Below are positions 1 to 8,741 of a DNA stretch of 64,000 bases, one piece after another. Each line of letters opens with the position of its first letter. Position 1 is the first letter of the stretch. The position numbers and the translations under genes were made by a program. The stretch is from Rhodobacter sp. SY28-1. GTDB taxonomy: Bacteria; Pseudomonadota; Alphaproteobacteria; Rhodobacterales; Rhodobacteraceae. Location of the stretch: positions 1,054,001 through 1,118,000 of the forward strand of contig NZ_STGH01000001.1 in NCBI RefSeq assembly GCF_005222785.1, given 5' to 3'. The notes below the pieces were generated by a model. It had not been told where the DNA came from, searched no databases, and saw only the letters and a program-made list of their open reading frames with translations.

Positions 1-1334
1 CCCGAGAGAAGGCTTTCCAGCATCCCCAGGTCTTCAAGATCCTTCTCCACCGACGTTGGATCGAAGCGGTCGATCATCCGCCGGAGCGCGGACTGAATGG
101 CGACCCAAGAGCGGACCTGGTGGTCAGCCAGGTCGCGGAAAGCGCCATTGATCGCGGTCTCAGGGTCAAGATAGCCGGGTCCCTTTGGGGTGACGAGCGA
201 GGCGATGGCCTCGTTGGTGGTTGCGAGGAATTTCAAAGGGTTGACGTCGGTGTTGCTGATCACAGTTTGCGCCACGCGGGCGTTCTGCTTTTCCTTGGCG
301 CGGGTCCGGAGCATCAGCATCAGACCCTCGACCAGCAGGCGGAAGCGCTGGCCCATTGCCTCCATCTCGGCCTCTGCGTCAGGTGTGGCGGACGGGTCAA
401 GCCCCAAGCCGCGGAAGAAGGCGTCGCGCAGGGCTGCCTCGGAGGCGACGGGCTGTGGTGCCATGGGCGGTTGCGGGGCAGGTTCACCGCGTTGGCGGGT
501 GCGGTTCTCGTCGTCGATGACCGGGGGCGCAATGGGGGGAACGACGGGCGCTTCCGGGGCCAGTTGGAGCGGTTCGGGCGCGGGCGGTGCGGGGGCAGGG
601 GGCGGAGGGTCCGAGGCAGCGAGCGGGGGTGGCATGGACCACCAGTCGTCTGCGGCAGGAGTTTTGGCGGGCTGAACCGGTGGCAGTTCTGGCGTTCGGG
701 CCTTGGCGGGTTCGTCAAAGAAGGAGCCGAAGCCGAGGTCGTCTTTGCGCGGCGCGATCGGCTCGGGCACGCTGCCTGCCGGGCGGGCCGCAACAGAGCG
801 GTCAAGCGTGAAGGGATCGTCGAAAAGGGGCGGCGGTGCGCCACGATCCGGCGTAGCATCGTAACGGCGGGCGTCCGTGGGCCCGGTGTCGAAGGGCTGC
901 GGCAGGCCCTGCGGGCGCGAGACCGGCGACGGCGGCGTGACGGGGGTGGAGAAGAAATCGTCATGCGTCATCTGCCGCTGCGCCGGGGCTTGCGTTCGAG
1001 GCGTGGCGACGGGTGCGGGGGCCTCGATTTCCACCCGTATCACAGTGTCGCCGAGACGCAGGCGCATCCCCGGCTCCAGTCGGGCCGCGTTGCCGGGGCC
1101 GAGTGGCTGGTCTTTGCCGTCAATGAACAGGCCGCCGCGGCTTGCATCGGTGACGATGAACTGCCCGGCCTCACCCGTGATCACGCAATGCTTGCGTGAG
1201 ACGTACATGTCGGGGTCGTTGATCTGCCAGGAGCATTCGGCCCCGCGACCGATCGAGAATTCGCCGCCCGGATGCCGCATCTCGCGGCGATCCTGGGGAT
1301 GGGGGCTGTGCTCGATTGTCAGGCGGAGGGTCAT
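1..1334 (-). CDS. tagH: T6SS-associated FHA-domain protein TagH (partial)
   Basis: I translated this frame directly; it is open to the left edge, so the C-terminus is missing (about 444 codons visible). Residues 1 to about 100 form an FHA domain, with the characteristic GRG, SRKHC and a downstream N/D-rich loop, which binds phosphothreonine peptides. A long Pro/Ala-rich low-complexity linker follows (about 105-285). After that comes a helical region, FRGLGLDPSATPDAEAEMEAMG and onward, typical of the TagH C-terminal domain. The ATG overlaps the tssG stop codon (ATGA), so the two are translationally coupled. With the membrane kinase at 8742-10844 it fits the threonine phosphorylation pathway known to control T6SS firing. 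The family call is firm; the regulatory role is inferred from the family. Confidence 0.9.
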   Translation of the reverse strand, partial: MTLRLTIEHSPHPQDRREMRHPGGEFSIGRGAECSWQINDPDMYVSRKHCVITGEAGQFIVTDASRGGLFIDGKDQPLGPGNAARLEPGMRLRLGDTVIRVEIEAPAPVATPRTQAPAQRQMTHDDFFSTPVTPPSPVSRPQGLPQPFDTGPTDARRYDATPDRGAPPPLFDDPFTLDRSVAARPAGSVPEPIAPRKDDLGFGSFFDEPAKARTPELPPVQPAKTPAADDWWSMPPPLAASDPPPPAPAPPAPEPLQLAPEAPVVPPIAPPVIDDENRTRQRGEPAPQPPMAPQPVASEAALRDAFFRGLGLDPSATPDAEAEMEAMGQRFRLLVEGLMLMLRTRAKEKQNARVAQTVISNTDVNPLKFLATTNEAIASLVTPKGPGYLDPETAINGAFRDLADHQVRSWVAIQSALRRMIDRFDPTSVEKDLEDLGMLESLLS

Positions 1335-2359
1335 GCGGACTCCACCTGCGCGACGTGATAGAGGCGGAGGTCGTCGGCGTCCTGCTGACGTCTCGGGGCG
1401 AGCCAGGCGGTACGGCCGAGCTGGCTGTGGCCGAGACGGGTGTCGGGGATATCGTCGCGGGCGAGGACGAGGCGCAGGTTGAACTCCATCTCACGACCCA
1501 TGGCATGCCGGATCGCATGGCGGAGACGGGAGATGAGTTCGGCGTCGGCGAGAAAGTCGGTGAAGCGGGCCAGAGGCAGGGGTCCAACGCGGAGTTCGAC
1601 CAGAGTCTGGCGCTGGAAGCTGCGGGCGCCGACGACGGCGGACCGGCCCAGCTGGGCATGCTGCCGGCCGAGGCGGGATTGCAGGCGGAGCGGGATCTCG
1701 GTCCAGGTGCCGAGGAACTCGACGAGCGACACCGGAGCTTCCAGCACGTCGGACAGGTAGGCGGTAAGGCGTTCGACGCTGTAGACTTGGCGGCCAAGCG
1801 CAGTGGCGTGGCGCATCTTCAGGCGGGTCCGGGCATCATGGGCCTTTGGCCTGGTTCCCGGAAGGGCGACGCCGGCCAGCGCCTCGACCATGGCTTGCAC
1901 CCGGCCTGCGGAACCGTGTTCGATCTGAACCTCGGGCCGGGCATCGGCCCAGCCACGCCAGTAAAGTGCCATCATCCGATGCTGCAGAAGGTTGCAGAAA
2001 TCAAGGAACGTCGTGTCCGAGGCTGCATCGCTGCCTTCGGTGAACCAGCGGTCCGACAAGCGGCCCATGACCCATCGAGTCAGGTGCAACGGCAGCGCAC
2101 CTTCTGGGCCGAGGAGCCCCATGACCTCGACATCCACCTTGGGTGGGGTGCCAGGGTGAAAGCCAGCGACGTCACGGGTGCCAAAGGTCAGCCGGGCGCG
2201 CTGGCCAAGGCGGGCAGGTTCCTTCGACGGCCCGCCCGACCGGCCAAAGCGCATCTGGTCGTGTTCGAGCCGTCGCAGAAGCTCGAAGAACCCCATCGTT
2301 TCCGGCGAAGGCACATCCCCGGTCAGATCAGGGCGCGGTTGCCCGGCGTCATCGGCCAC
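1331..2359 (-). CDS. tssG: T6SS baseplate protein TssG
   Basis: A 342-residue protein of the TssG/ImpH/VasB family, a baseplate wedge component that works with TssE, TssF and TssK. The N-terminal helix with FFELLRRLEHD followed by basic residues is typical, as are the conserved FGTRDVAGF-like and WMGRLSDRWF-like segments in the middle. It follows tssF in the usual order and its annotated start overlaps the tssF end by 37 bases; an internal Met at residue 22 (MGFFELL) would give a shorter protein without that overlap. The stop overlaps the tagH start. Cytoplasmic. Confidence 0.93.
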   Translation of the reverse strand: MADDAGQPRPDLTGDVPSPETMGFFELLRRLEHDQMRFGRSGGPSKEPARLGQRARLTFGTRDVAGFHPGTPPKVDVEVMGLLGPEGALPLHLTRWVMGRLSDRWFTEGSDAASDTTFLDFCNLLQHRMMALYWRGWADARPEVQIEHGSAGRVQAMVEALAGVALPGTRPKAHDARTRLKMRHATALGRQVYSVERLTAYLSDVLEAPVSLVEFLGTWTEIPLRLQSRLGRQHAQLGRSAVVGARSFQRQTLVELRVGPLPLARFTDFLADAELISRLRHAIRHAMGREMEFNLRLVLARDDIPDTRLGHSQLGRTAWLAPRRQQDADDLRLYHVAQVESA

Positions 2360-4188
2360 GACACGTCCTCCTGTCTCTGCAAAAGATGGGTTTTCGTGCG
2401 CACGAAAGAATTGATCGCGGCGTGGCGGGCAAAGAGCTGGTTCAGCAGCGCGGAGAGGAGGAGCGTGGAGCCCCCTGCAAGCGTGTTTTCGTCCACGTCG
2501 AGCGTGATCTCGACGCCGTGGCCAAAGCAGATCGGGCCAGGGATGCCCAGACGTTCGACGACTTGCCGTGACCGGACGCGGGTGATCGAGCGGGCATGGC
2601 GGACCATCGCGGGGTCGCCGCGCCCGGCGTAAAGGTCAAACATGGCGCGCAGGGGTTCGGCGTCCTGGCCGGGTTCGGCAAGGGACAGGTGGTTCAGCGA
2701 CAGCTGCGCCACCAGCCGCCATGCGAGGTCATCCAGCTGGCTTTCCCCGCCCGAGACGATATTCGGCAGCGCCGAGGAGACCGAAGCACGCGGTCGGCGG
2801 AAAGGGGCGATCAGTTCGATCCGGCCGACAGGGTCGCCGGTTTCCAGGGAAAGCTTGGGGCTGTCATCCAGGATCGGCAGATCGCGGTTGGTGCAAAGCG
2901 CGCGAATGTCGAGCCGCCGGATCGCCTTGGTCACTGTCACGTCGGCGGGGCGTGCAATCGAGAGGAAGAGATCGTCGCCGGCATAGGTGGTCCGGGTATT
3001 GCCGCGGCGGATCTCGTCCTCGCCCGGGCGGCGGGGGCGGCGTTCGGTGGTAAAGACGAGGCCCGAGCCGCGGTGCTGGCCGACGGAGTAAAGCGGCTCG
3101 ACCCGGGCATCCGGGCCGTCGCTGTCGGCGTCCTCGACATTAGTGAGACGGTAGATTTCGAAGTCGCGTGGGCGAGTGCGGTCAGCGTGGACGACATGGG
3201 CGGCGGAACGGCCGTCAATCTCGATCACGTTGCACTCTTTCTCGAAGAGATTGACCAGTGGCGTCACGAACAGGCGGAAGTCCTTGGCGGCGATGTCGGA
3301 AAGTTCCGGCCGCGCGGCGTCGAGATAGACCACGACCTCGCAGGGTCCGGTGCCGCAGGTCCGCAGAGCGGGGTTGAGCCCGTCGAGCCGCAGGTAGTGG
3401 AAGCGATCCGGCATCAGGAAGTATTCCCGCATCAGGCGGTAGCCTTCGAACGACGGACGGACGCGCGGGAGAAGGCCCTCGCGGTCGGTGACGCCGACAA
3501 GGGAGGGTCCGGTGAGGGGCTGTGGCTTGCCCTTTGGTGCGCGGGCGACGGCGGCGGCACCGTGGCCGAAGAGTGCGTCGAAGATCGCGCCGCCGCGCGT
3601 TCCGCCGACGAACCAGAGGTCGAGGCGGTCAAGGCTGAGTTCTGAGAGGGTGCCGGGGCCGACGCGGGTGAAGGTAAACCGCAAAGCCGCCTCGGCCTCG
3701 GGACGGTCGAGGCCTGCCGCGTTCATCGCACCCTTGTCCTGCAGGTAATCGACCTTCTCCAGAGTGATGGGCCAGAGGGTCACGTCCTGCGCGGTGGTGT
3801 AGGTGGCGCGGGTGGCGATGCCCTCGCGGTAGGCTGCGACTGACCGGGTGCCGCGTGCGACAAGGTGGCCGTCGAGCATGGTCTGCACCTGGGGACCTGG
3901 ATGGAGGACCGCCATGGTCATCGCAGGTGCCGGGCAGACAAGGTCGGGGTAAAGCTCGTCCAGGAGGTTGCGGACATAGCGACTGCTTTCCGCATCGACC
4001 TTCAGACGCGTCCGGGCGGCAAGATAGGCCACGCCTTCCAGCAGGCGCTCGACGTAAGGGTCGGGGCAGGGCACCGCGTCGAGCGACAGGTTGCGCGCGA
4101 CCGTGGGGTGGATCGCTGCAAACTCCGTTGCAAGCTCGCGGATATGGGCGAGTTCGTCTTCGTAATAGGCCAGGAAGTTCCGGTCCAT
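2323..4188 (-). CDS. tssF: T6SS baseplate protein TssF
   Basis: A 621-residue protein of the TssF/ImpG/VasA family, the largest baseplate wedge subunit. I chose the start at MDRNFLAYYEDELAHIREL, the hallmark N-terminus of the family; the open frame extends upstream to 4848, but that part is antisense to tssE and is not coding. The start codon shares one base with the tssE stop (TGATG). The length agrees with other TssF proteins (about 580-630). It sits in the tssE-tssF-tssG order expected for the baseplate operon. Confidence 0.95.
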   Translation of the reverse strand: MDRNFLAYYEDELAHIRELATEFAAIHPTVARNLSLDAVPCPDPYVERLLEGVAYLAARTRLKVDAESSRYVRNLLDELYPDLVCPAPAMTMAVLHPGPQVQTMLDGHLVARGTRSVAAYREGIATRATYTTAQDVTLWPITLEKVDYLQDKGAMNAAGLDRPEAEAALRFTFTRVGPGTLSELSLDRLDLWFVGGTRGGAIFDALFGHGAAAVARAPKGKPQPLTGPSLVGVTDREGLLPRVRPSFEGYRLMREYFLMPDRFHYLRLDGLNPALRTCGTGPCEVVVYLDAARPELSDIAAKDFRLFVTPLVNLFEKECNVIEIDGRSAAHVVHADRTRPRDFEIYRLTNVEDADSDGPDARVEPLYSVGQHRGSGLVFTTERRPRRPGEDEIRRGNTRTTYAGDDLFLSIARPADVTVTKAIRRLDIRALCTNRDLPILDDSPKLSLETGDPVGRIELIAPFRRPRASVSSALPNIVSGGESQLDDLAWRLVAQLSLNHLSLAEPGQDAEPLRAMFDLYAGRGDPAMVRHARSITRVRSRQVVERLGIPGPICFGHGVEITLDVDENTLAGGSTLLLSALLNQLFARHAAINSFVRTKTHLLQRQEDVSWPMTPGNRALI

Positions 4189-4898
4189 CACGCGTCCTCC
4201 ACCGCAGTGGTGGCGCGGCCGTTGTCGAGGTCGATCATCGTGGAGAGCCGCAGTCGTTCCGGGACGGGCGAGAGCATGAGCATCGCGTCGACCTCGATCT
4301 TCATGCCGGTGCGGTCGCCCTGGGCCACCTTGACGCGGATCGTGTCGCGCTTCAGGCGCGGCTCGAACACGGCGATGACCTCGCGCAGTTCCTTGGCGAG
4401 GTCGGCAAGGTCGAAGTCCGACATGGCCCGGCCCGAAAAGGAGGGGACGCCGTAGTTCAGGACGGATCGGCGGACATGCGGGAAGTCGGTGATCATGTCC
4501 TTCGGGGTCTCGAACCCCTTCCGCTCGATATCGGTCAGTTGCAGGCCGGATTCGAAGCGTTCGACGTTGAAAAGCGCCTCGATGTCGCGCCGGACCGCCT
4601 CTCGCAGGACCGCGGCGTTCACGACGATGCCACGTTCCTCCAGAAAGGCGCGGCGGGCCATCTGGGTCAGGAACTGGTGCAGGTCGCGCCGGGTGTCGGC
4701 ATCGAAATCGGTGTCCGCCTCGACCGCTCGTACGCCGCCGGACAGCACCGCAGCAACCTTCGCAGCGCCAATCCGTGCGACCAGATCGGCACGCTGACGG
4801 TCGGTTTCGGACACGATGCCCGGCAAGTCGTCGACGAGGCGGTCCCAAAGACTTGGCTGGACCGCCTCGGTCCGGGATTGAAGGATCGGATCAGCCAC
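4188..4898 (-). CDS. tssE: T6SS baseplate protein TssE (gp25-like)
   Basis: A 236-residue TssE/ImpF protein, the homologue of phage T4 gp25 that nucleates the sheath on the baseplate. The gp25-like region is at about residues 120-220, with the conserved stretch from ETPKDMITDFPHVRRSVLNYG through FEPRL. It is longer than many TssE proteins (about 140-170 residues) because of an N-terminal extension of roughly 80 residues that includes SLWDRLVDD. It sits downstream of hcp (38-base gap) and is coupled to tssF through a shared base. Confidence 0.92.
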   Translation of the reverse strand: MADPILQSRTEAVQPSLWDRLVDDLPGIVSETDRQRADLVARIGAAKVAAVLSGGVRAVEADTDFDADTRRDLHQFLTQMARRAFLEERGIVVNAAVLREAVRRDIEALFNVERFESGLQLTDIERKGFETPKDMITDFPHVRRSVLNYGVPSFSGRAMSDFDLADLAKELREVIAVFEPRLKRDTIRVKVAQGDRTGMKIEVDAMLMLSPVPERLRLSTMIDLDNGRATTAVEDA

Positions 4899-4936
4899 TT
4901 GGCGTTCCCTCTCCTGATCGTCGCTGGGCCCTTGGT

Positions 4937-5422
4937 TCAGGCACCGGCGACCAGGTCATATTCGAACTCATGCTCGCCACCGGCCGAGTGGTCGCTGGCC
5001 TGCTCGATGTAAAGAACCTTGAGCTTGTTGAACACGACAGAGACGGATTCCATCGGCGGGGAATCGTCGCCGCCCATGCCGCCAGAGAAAGTGTAGGATT
5101 CGATCATGCAGTCCGTCAGCGTGATCGTCAGGTAGTCAAGGTGGGTCTCACCCGAGTCCTTGCGAAGCGTCACCACGATCTCCGGGAACGCTGTGGCAAG
5201 CAGGACAGCTTGCGCGAGGTAGGGCGAGGACTTGTCGTACAGTTTTGTGACATTCACCGAAGTGACGTTAGCCATGCCGGTGCTGCGCCCGACGCCCGGG
5301 GTGTTGATCATTGGACGCGTCGCCGCCCATTGAAGCGAGGAAATGATGATCTCGTCTTCATGGTCCTTGCGGCCACTTTCGCCGGGGATCTCGGCGATTT
5401 TCATGTATCCTGAAACGGCCAT
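4937..5422 (-). CDS. hcp: T6SS inner-tube protein Hcp (TssD)
   Basis: A 161-residue Hcp. Hexameric rings of it stack into the tube that is fired by sheath contraction, and effectors can ride in the lumen. Features supporting the call are IPGES near the N-terminus, the DKSSPYLAQA helix, the beta-strands around LDYLTITLTD, and an aromatic C-terminal strand. The length is normal for the family (about 160-170). It lies between tssC (43-base gap) and tssE. There is no C-terminal extension, so it is a structural rather than an evolved-effector Hcp. Confidence 0.95.
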   Translation of the reverse strand: MAVSGYMKIAEIPGESGRKDHEDEIIISSLQWAATRPMINTPGVGRSTGMANVTSVNVTKLYDKSSPYLAQAVLLATAFPEIVVTLRKDSGETHLDYLTITLTDCMIESYTFSGGMGGDDSPPMESVSVVFNKLKVLYIEQASDHSAGGEHEFEYDLVAGA

Positions 5423-5465
5423 TCCTTTGTCCTTTCTGCTGTGAAATCAGTAGGTTTGAACGAGT

Positions 5466-6971
5466 TTACTTACTCTTGACAGACGGCAGCTCGGACACGA
5501 GCCGCAGGCTGGCGTTAATGCCTTCCAATTGATAGTGCGGGCGCAGGTAGAAGCGCGCGTTGTAATAGCCTGGGCGCCCTTCGACGGAATCGACCTGCAC
5601 TTCGGCCTTGGCCAGCGGGCGTTTCGCCTTGGCCTTGTCATCCGCCATTGCCGTGTTCGACAGCACGTAGCGGTTGATCCATTCCGACAGCCAGATCTGC
5701 ATGTCGGCACGTTCCTTGAACGTTCCTACCTTGTCGCGCGCCATCGCCTTCAGGTAATGCGCAAAGCGACTGACCGGGAAGAGGTACGGCAGGTTGGCCG
5801 ACAGCCGCTCGTTCGCCTGGGCATCAGGGTCGACCAGGCGACCCGCGCGCGCCTCATCGTCCTGCAGGCTGTGTGCCCCGATGAAGGCCGCGATGTCGGT
5901 GTTCTTGCGGTGCAGGATCGGCATGAAGCCCAGCTTGGCAAGTTCGGCCTCGCGCCGGTCGTCGATGGCGATTTCCGTCGGGCACTTCATCGCGATGGAG
6001 CCGTCGTCGGTGGGGAAGCTGTGAACCGGCAGGTTGATCACCGCGCCGCCGGATTCGACGCCGCGGATCTGGCTGCCCCAGCCGTAAAGCTTGTGGCTGC
6101 GGTTGATGTTCACGCCCATCGCGAAGGCCGCGTTCATCCAGACGTAGTGGTCATGCTTTCCGTCGATCTCTTCCTCGAAGGCGAAACCCTTTACCGGGAT
6201 CGTCGAGGCGCCATAGGGCAGGCGTGCCAGCACGCGGGGCATGGTCAGGCCGATGTAGCGCGCATCCTCGGATTCCCGCAGGGACTGCCAGCTGGCATAG
6301 TCGGGCGACGATACGATCTGCTGCAGGTCCTGCGGGTTCGGCAGTTCCTGCCAGCTTTGCATCCGGAACAGTTGCGGGGCCGCTGCGGCGATGAACGGCG
6401 CATGGGCGGAAGCGCAGATGCCCGACATGTTGCGCAGAAGGCCGACGTCGCGCGGGTGGTGGCTGAACTCGTAGGCGCCGACGATGGCCCCGAAAGGCTC
6501 GCCGCCAAACATCGAATATTCGTCCGTGTAGAGCTTCTTGAAGATGGGAGACTGGTCCCACATCTGGCCCTCGAAATCCTCCAGCGTGTCGGCCAGCTGG
6601 TCCTTGGTGATGTTCATCACCCGGATCTTCAGCTTCTGGTCAGTCTCGGTGTTGTTCACAAGGTAATGCAGCCCGCGCCAGGTGCCCTCGATCTCGCGCA
6701 CTTCTGGGGCGTGCATGATCTCGTTCATCTGTGTGGTCAGCAGGCTGTCGATCCCGGCGATCAGGTTCTTGATCGACTTGACCGCGTTGCCCGAGATGGT
6801 GGCCGTGCCTGATCGTTCGGTTGCCGCAAGAGCCAGGTTCTGCACCAGCTTCTGCAGCTTGGCGCTTTCATCTTCCTTGACCCGGAAGTCCTTTTCCAGA
6901 AGGTCGCTGAATTCGCCCAGGTCAATGGTCTGGGCCTCGGCGGCGGTCGCCTGCTTTTCCTGTTCGGCCAT
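5466..6971 (-). CDS. tssC: T6SS contractile sheath large subunit TssC
   Basis: A 501-residue TssC/VipB/ImpC. It assembles with TssB into the cytoplasmic contractile sheath around the Hcp tube. Family landmarks include IDSLLTTQMNEIMHAPE near residue 95, GTWRGLHYLV (about 120), the MFGGEPFGAIVGAYEFSH segment, and the C-terminal YNARFYLRPHYQLEG motif. It starts three bases after the tssB stop. Length and motifs are canonical. Confidence 0.97.
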   Translation of the reverse strand: MAEQEKQATAAEAQTIDLGEFSDLLEKDFRVKEDESAKLQKLVQNLALAATERSGTATISGNAVKSIKNLIAGIDSLLTTQMNEIMHAPEVREIEGTWRGLHYLVNNTETDQKLKIRVMNITKDQLADTLEDFEGQMWDQSPIFKKLYTDEYSMFGGEPFGAIVGAYEFSHHPRDVGLLRNMSGICASAHAPFIAAAAPQLFRMQSWQELPNPQDLQQIVSSPDYASWQSLRESEDARYIGLTMPRVLARLPYGASTIPVKGFAFEEEIDGKHDHYVWMNAAFAMGVNINRSHKLYGWGSQIRGVESGGAVINLPVHSFPTDDGSIAMKCPTEIAIDDRREAELAKLGFMPILHRKNTDIAAFIGAHSLQDDEARAGRLVDPDAQANERLSANLPYLFPVSRFAHYLKAMARDKVGTFKERADMQIWLSEWINRYVLSNTAMADDKAKAKRPLAKAEVQVDSVEGRPGYYNARFYLRPHYQLEGINASLRLVSELPSVKSK

Positions 6972-6974
6972 CGC

Positions 6975-7499
6975 TCAGCCCTCCTTCTTCATGGCTTCAT
7001 CGGCGACCTGCATCAGCAGGGGCTCGTTCTGCAGAAGCTGCGCGATGCGCTTTTCGGCGTTCACCTTGCCGTCCATGTAGCCCAGAAGTTCTTCAAGCTG
7101 ACGACGCATCTTCAGAAGCTCGGCCAGTGCGGGGACCTGCTCGGCCACCTTGTCCGGGGTGAAGTCGGACATTCGCTTGAACGTCAGGTCGACGAACATC
7201 TCCTCGTCCGCAGCGCCATCCTTGGCGGGCAGGCGGTTCGGGACCCGCGCCTTCACGCGTGGTGCCAACGCTTCCATGAACTTGCCGAAGCGGCCTGCGT
7301 CGACGTCGACGAAGGTGCGGTCGTTGACCGGCTTCATCGCCTCTTTCGTTTCGGACTTGCCGGCGAGGTCGGCCATCACGCCCATGACGAAGGGAAGTTC
7401 GATGGTGGTCGGGCTGCCGTAGTGTTCGACATCATAGGCGATCTGCACCCGCGGCGCGCGGTTGCGTTCGATCACCTTTGCCTTGCTTTCACTTGCCAT
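6975..7499 (-). CDS. tssB: T6SS contractile sheath small subunit TssB
   Basis: A 174-residue TssB/VipA/ImpB, partner of TssC in the sheath. The N-terminus carries RNRAPRVQIAYDVE and ELPFVMGVMADL, both conserved in the family. The C-terminal helix (LEELLGYMDGKVNAEKRIAQ) includes the region that in other systems mediates the sheath contact and ClpV interactions. It follows tssA by 30 bases and precedes tssC by three. Confidence 0.97.
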   Translation of the reverse strand: MASESKAKVIERNRAPRVQIAYDVEHYGSPTTIELPFVMGVMADLAGKSETKEAMKPVNDRTFVDVDAGRFGKFMEALAPRVKARVPNRLPAKDGAADEEMFVDLTFKRMSDFTPDKVAEQVPALAELLKMRRQLEELLGYMDGKVNAEKRIAQLLQNEPLLMQVADEAMKKEG

Positions 7500-7529
7500 G
7501 TCTCAGACCTCTCCTGACTGTCGTGGGGC

Positions 7530-8669
7530 CTATTGTGGGGCCGATTTCTTGTCGTCCACGCCGGCGACGTTCTTGAATTCCTTCATCCCGCTGGGGGCGA
7601 TCTCTTCCATCAGCTGCAGGAAGTTCATCGGCACCATCTTCCGCATCCGCCGCGCCAGATGCGGGATCGGGCTGGAGGGCTCGGTGCGTTCGTAGAAGGC
7701 GATGATCATGTCGAGACAGCGCTCCACGTCCCGGCGCGAGTTCACTGATCCCGGGGTGCCACCGGCGGCGGGCGGGGGATGGGCACCGTTCGTCATCGGG
7801 GCAGGGGAAGGCTCGGCCATGGCAGTCATCTCCGATGTAGGAGCGGCAGGGGCTGCCTGCCCTTGAGTGGCGGTCAGCGGGATGAGCGCCCGCGACAGGA
7901 CCTTTTCCAGCTCGGGCAACCTGAAACCAACGCCGTTCTCGCCTACCCGGGCGGTCAGTGCGGCTTCCAGTTCGGCAAGCGCTGACCGCGCGGCTTCGAT
8001 CCCCTGGGCGAGGGTCGTCAAAGTGTCGGGCTGCTCGATAGCGATGGCGCGGCAGGCGGCGGTGACACGGTTCACCCTGGCTTCGTGGCGCGACAGCAGT
8101 TCGGCGAGTTCCTTGTCGCCGAGACCCTGCGGCAGTTCCGCCTGGGCCTGCATCCGCGTGAGTGCTCCGGCGCAAAGGTCACCGAAGGTGATCGCACCGA
8201 GACCCCGCGGGTTCAGGACGACGGTGAATTCAAGGTCGCAGAGAAGCCCGTTTTCGCGGTTCTGCAGGTCGAGGATCGCGTTGGTGCGCCGCCGTGCGGC
8301 CTCGCTGACCGAGGGGCTTTCGCGCAGCACCGGATGCATGCTGTCCCAGTGGGTCTCGACCGTGCTGGTCAGCAGGCCCAGGCCTTGCGCCAGCCCGTCG
8401 AACCCTTCGGAATTCGCCAGCGCCCGGACCACGATCACCAGAAGCCGGATGTCGCGCCCCGTCTGGGCCAGATCCTCGGCTTGCGACAGGATCCCGGCCC
8501 AGTCAACGTTGGCGCTGCCCGTCCCGCCGGTCCTGACATTCTCCAGCCGGAAACTTCGGGCGGCAGGCTCCATCAGCCGCTCGACGGCATGGAAACGCGG
8601 GTCGTTGCGCAGTTCCGATCCCGAGGCGCTGCCGTCTGCCACAGGAACCAGGAACGGTTCAAGCTCCAT
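7530..8669 (-). CDS. tssA: T6SS protein TssA (ImpA-type)
   Basis: A 379-residue protein with the ImpA N-terminal domain (about residues 1-200; note GSELRNDPRFHAVE and the WDSMHPVL motif). TssA proteins prime tube/sheath polymerisation or cap the distal end of the sheath. The C-terminal quarter has a predicted helical domain (CLDMIIAFYERTEPSSPIPHL) typical of the shorter TssA class. It lies between the kinase gene (72-base gap) and tssB. Confidence 0.92.
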   Translation of the reverse strand: MELEPFLVPVADGSASGSELRNDPRFHAVERLMEPAARSFRLENVRTGGTGSANVDWAGILSQAEDLAQTGRDIRLLVIVVRALANSEGFDGLAQGLGLLTSTVETHWDSMHPVLRESPSVSEAARRRTNAILDLQNRENGLLCDLEFTVVLNPRGLGAITFGDLCAGALTRMQAQAELPQGLGDKELAELLSRHEARVNRVTAACRAIAIEQPDTLTTLAQGIEAARSALAELEAALTARVGENGVGFRLPELEKVLSRALIPLTATQGQAAPAAPTSEMTAMAEPSPAPMTNGAHPPPAAGGTPGSVNSRRDVERCLDMIIAFYERTEPSSPIPHLARRMRKMVPMNFLQLMEEIAPSGMKEFKNVAGVDDKKSAPQ

Positions 8670-8741
8670 CTCGGTCCAAAGCCTTCTGCACTAAGCTGAA
8701 ACAAAATCTGCATCACAACTCTTGCACCACCTGACCTAAAG

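Noticed and set aside
120-1199. 359-residue plus-strand open frame at the left end
   Set aside because: Opposite strand encodes the FHA protein TagH in tight overlap with tssG.
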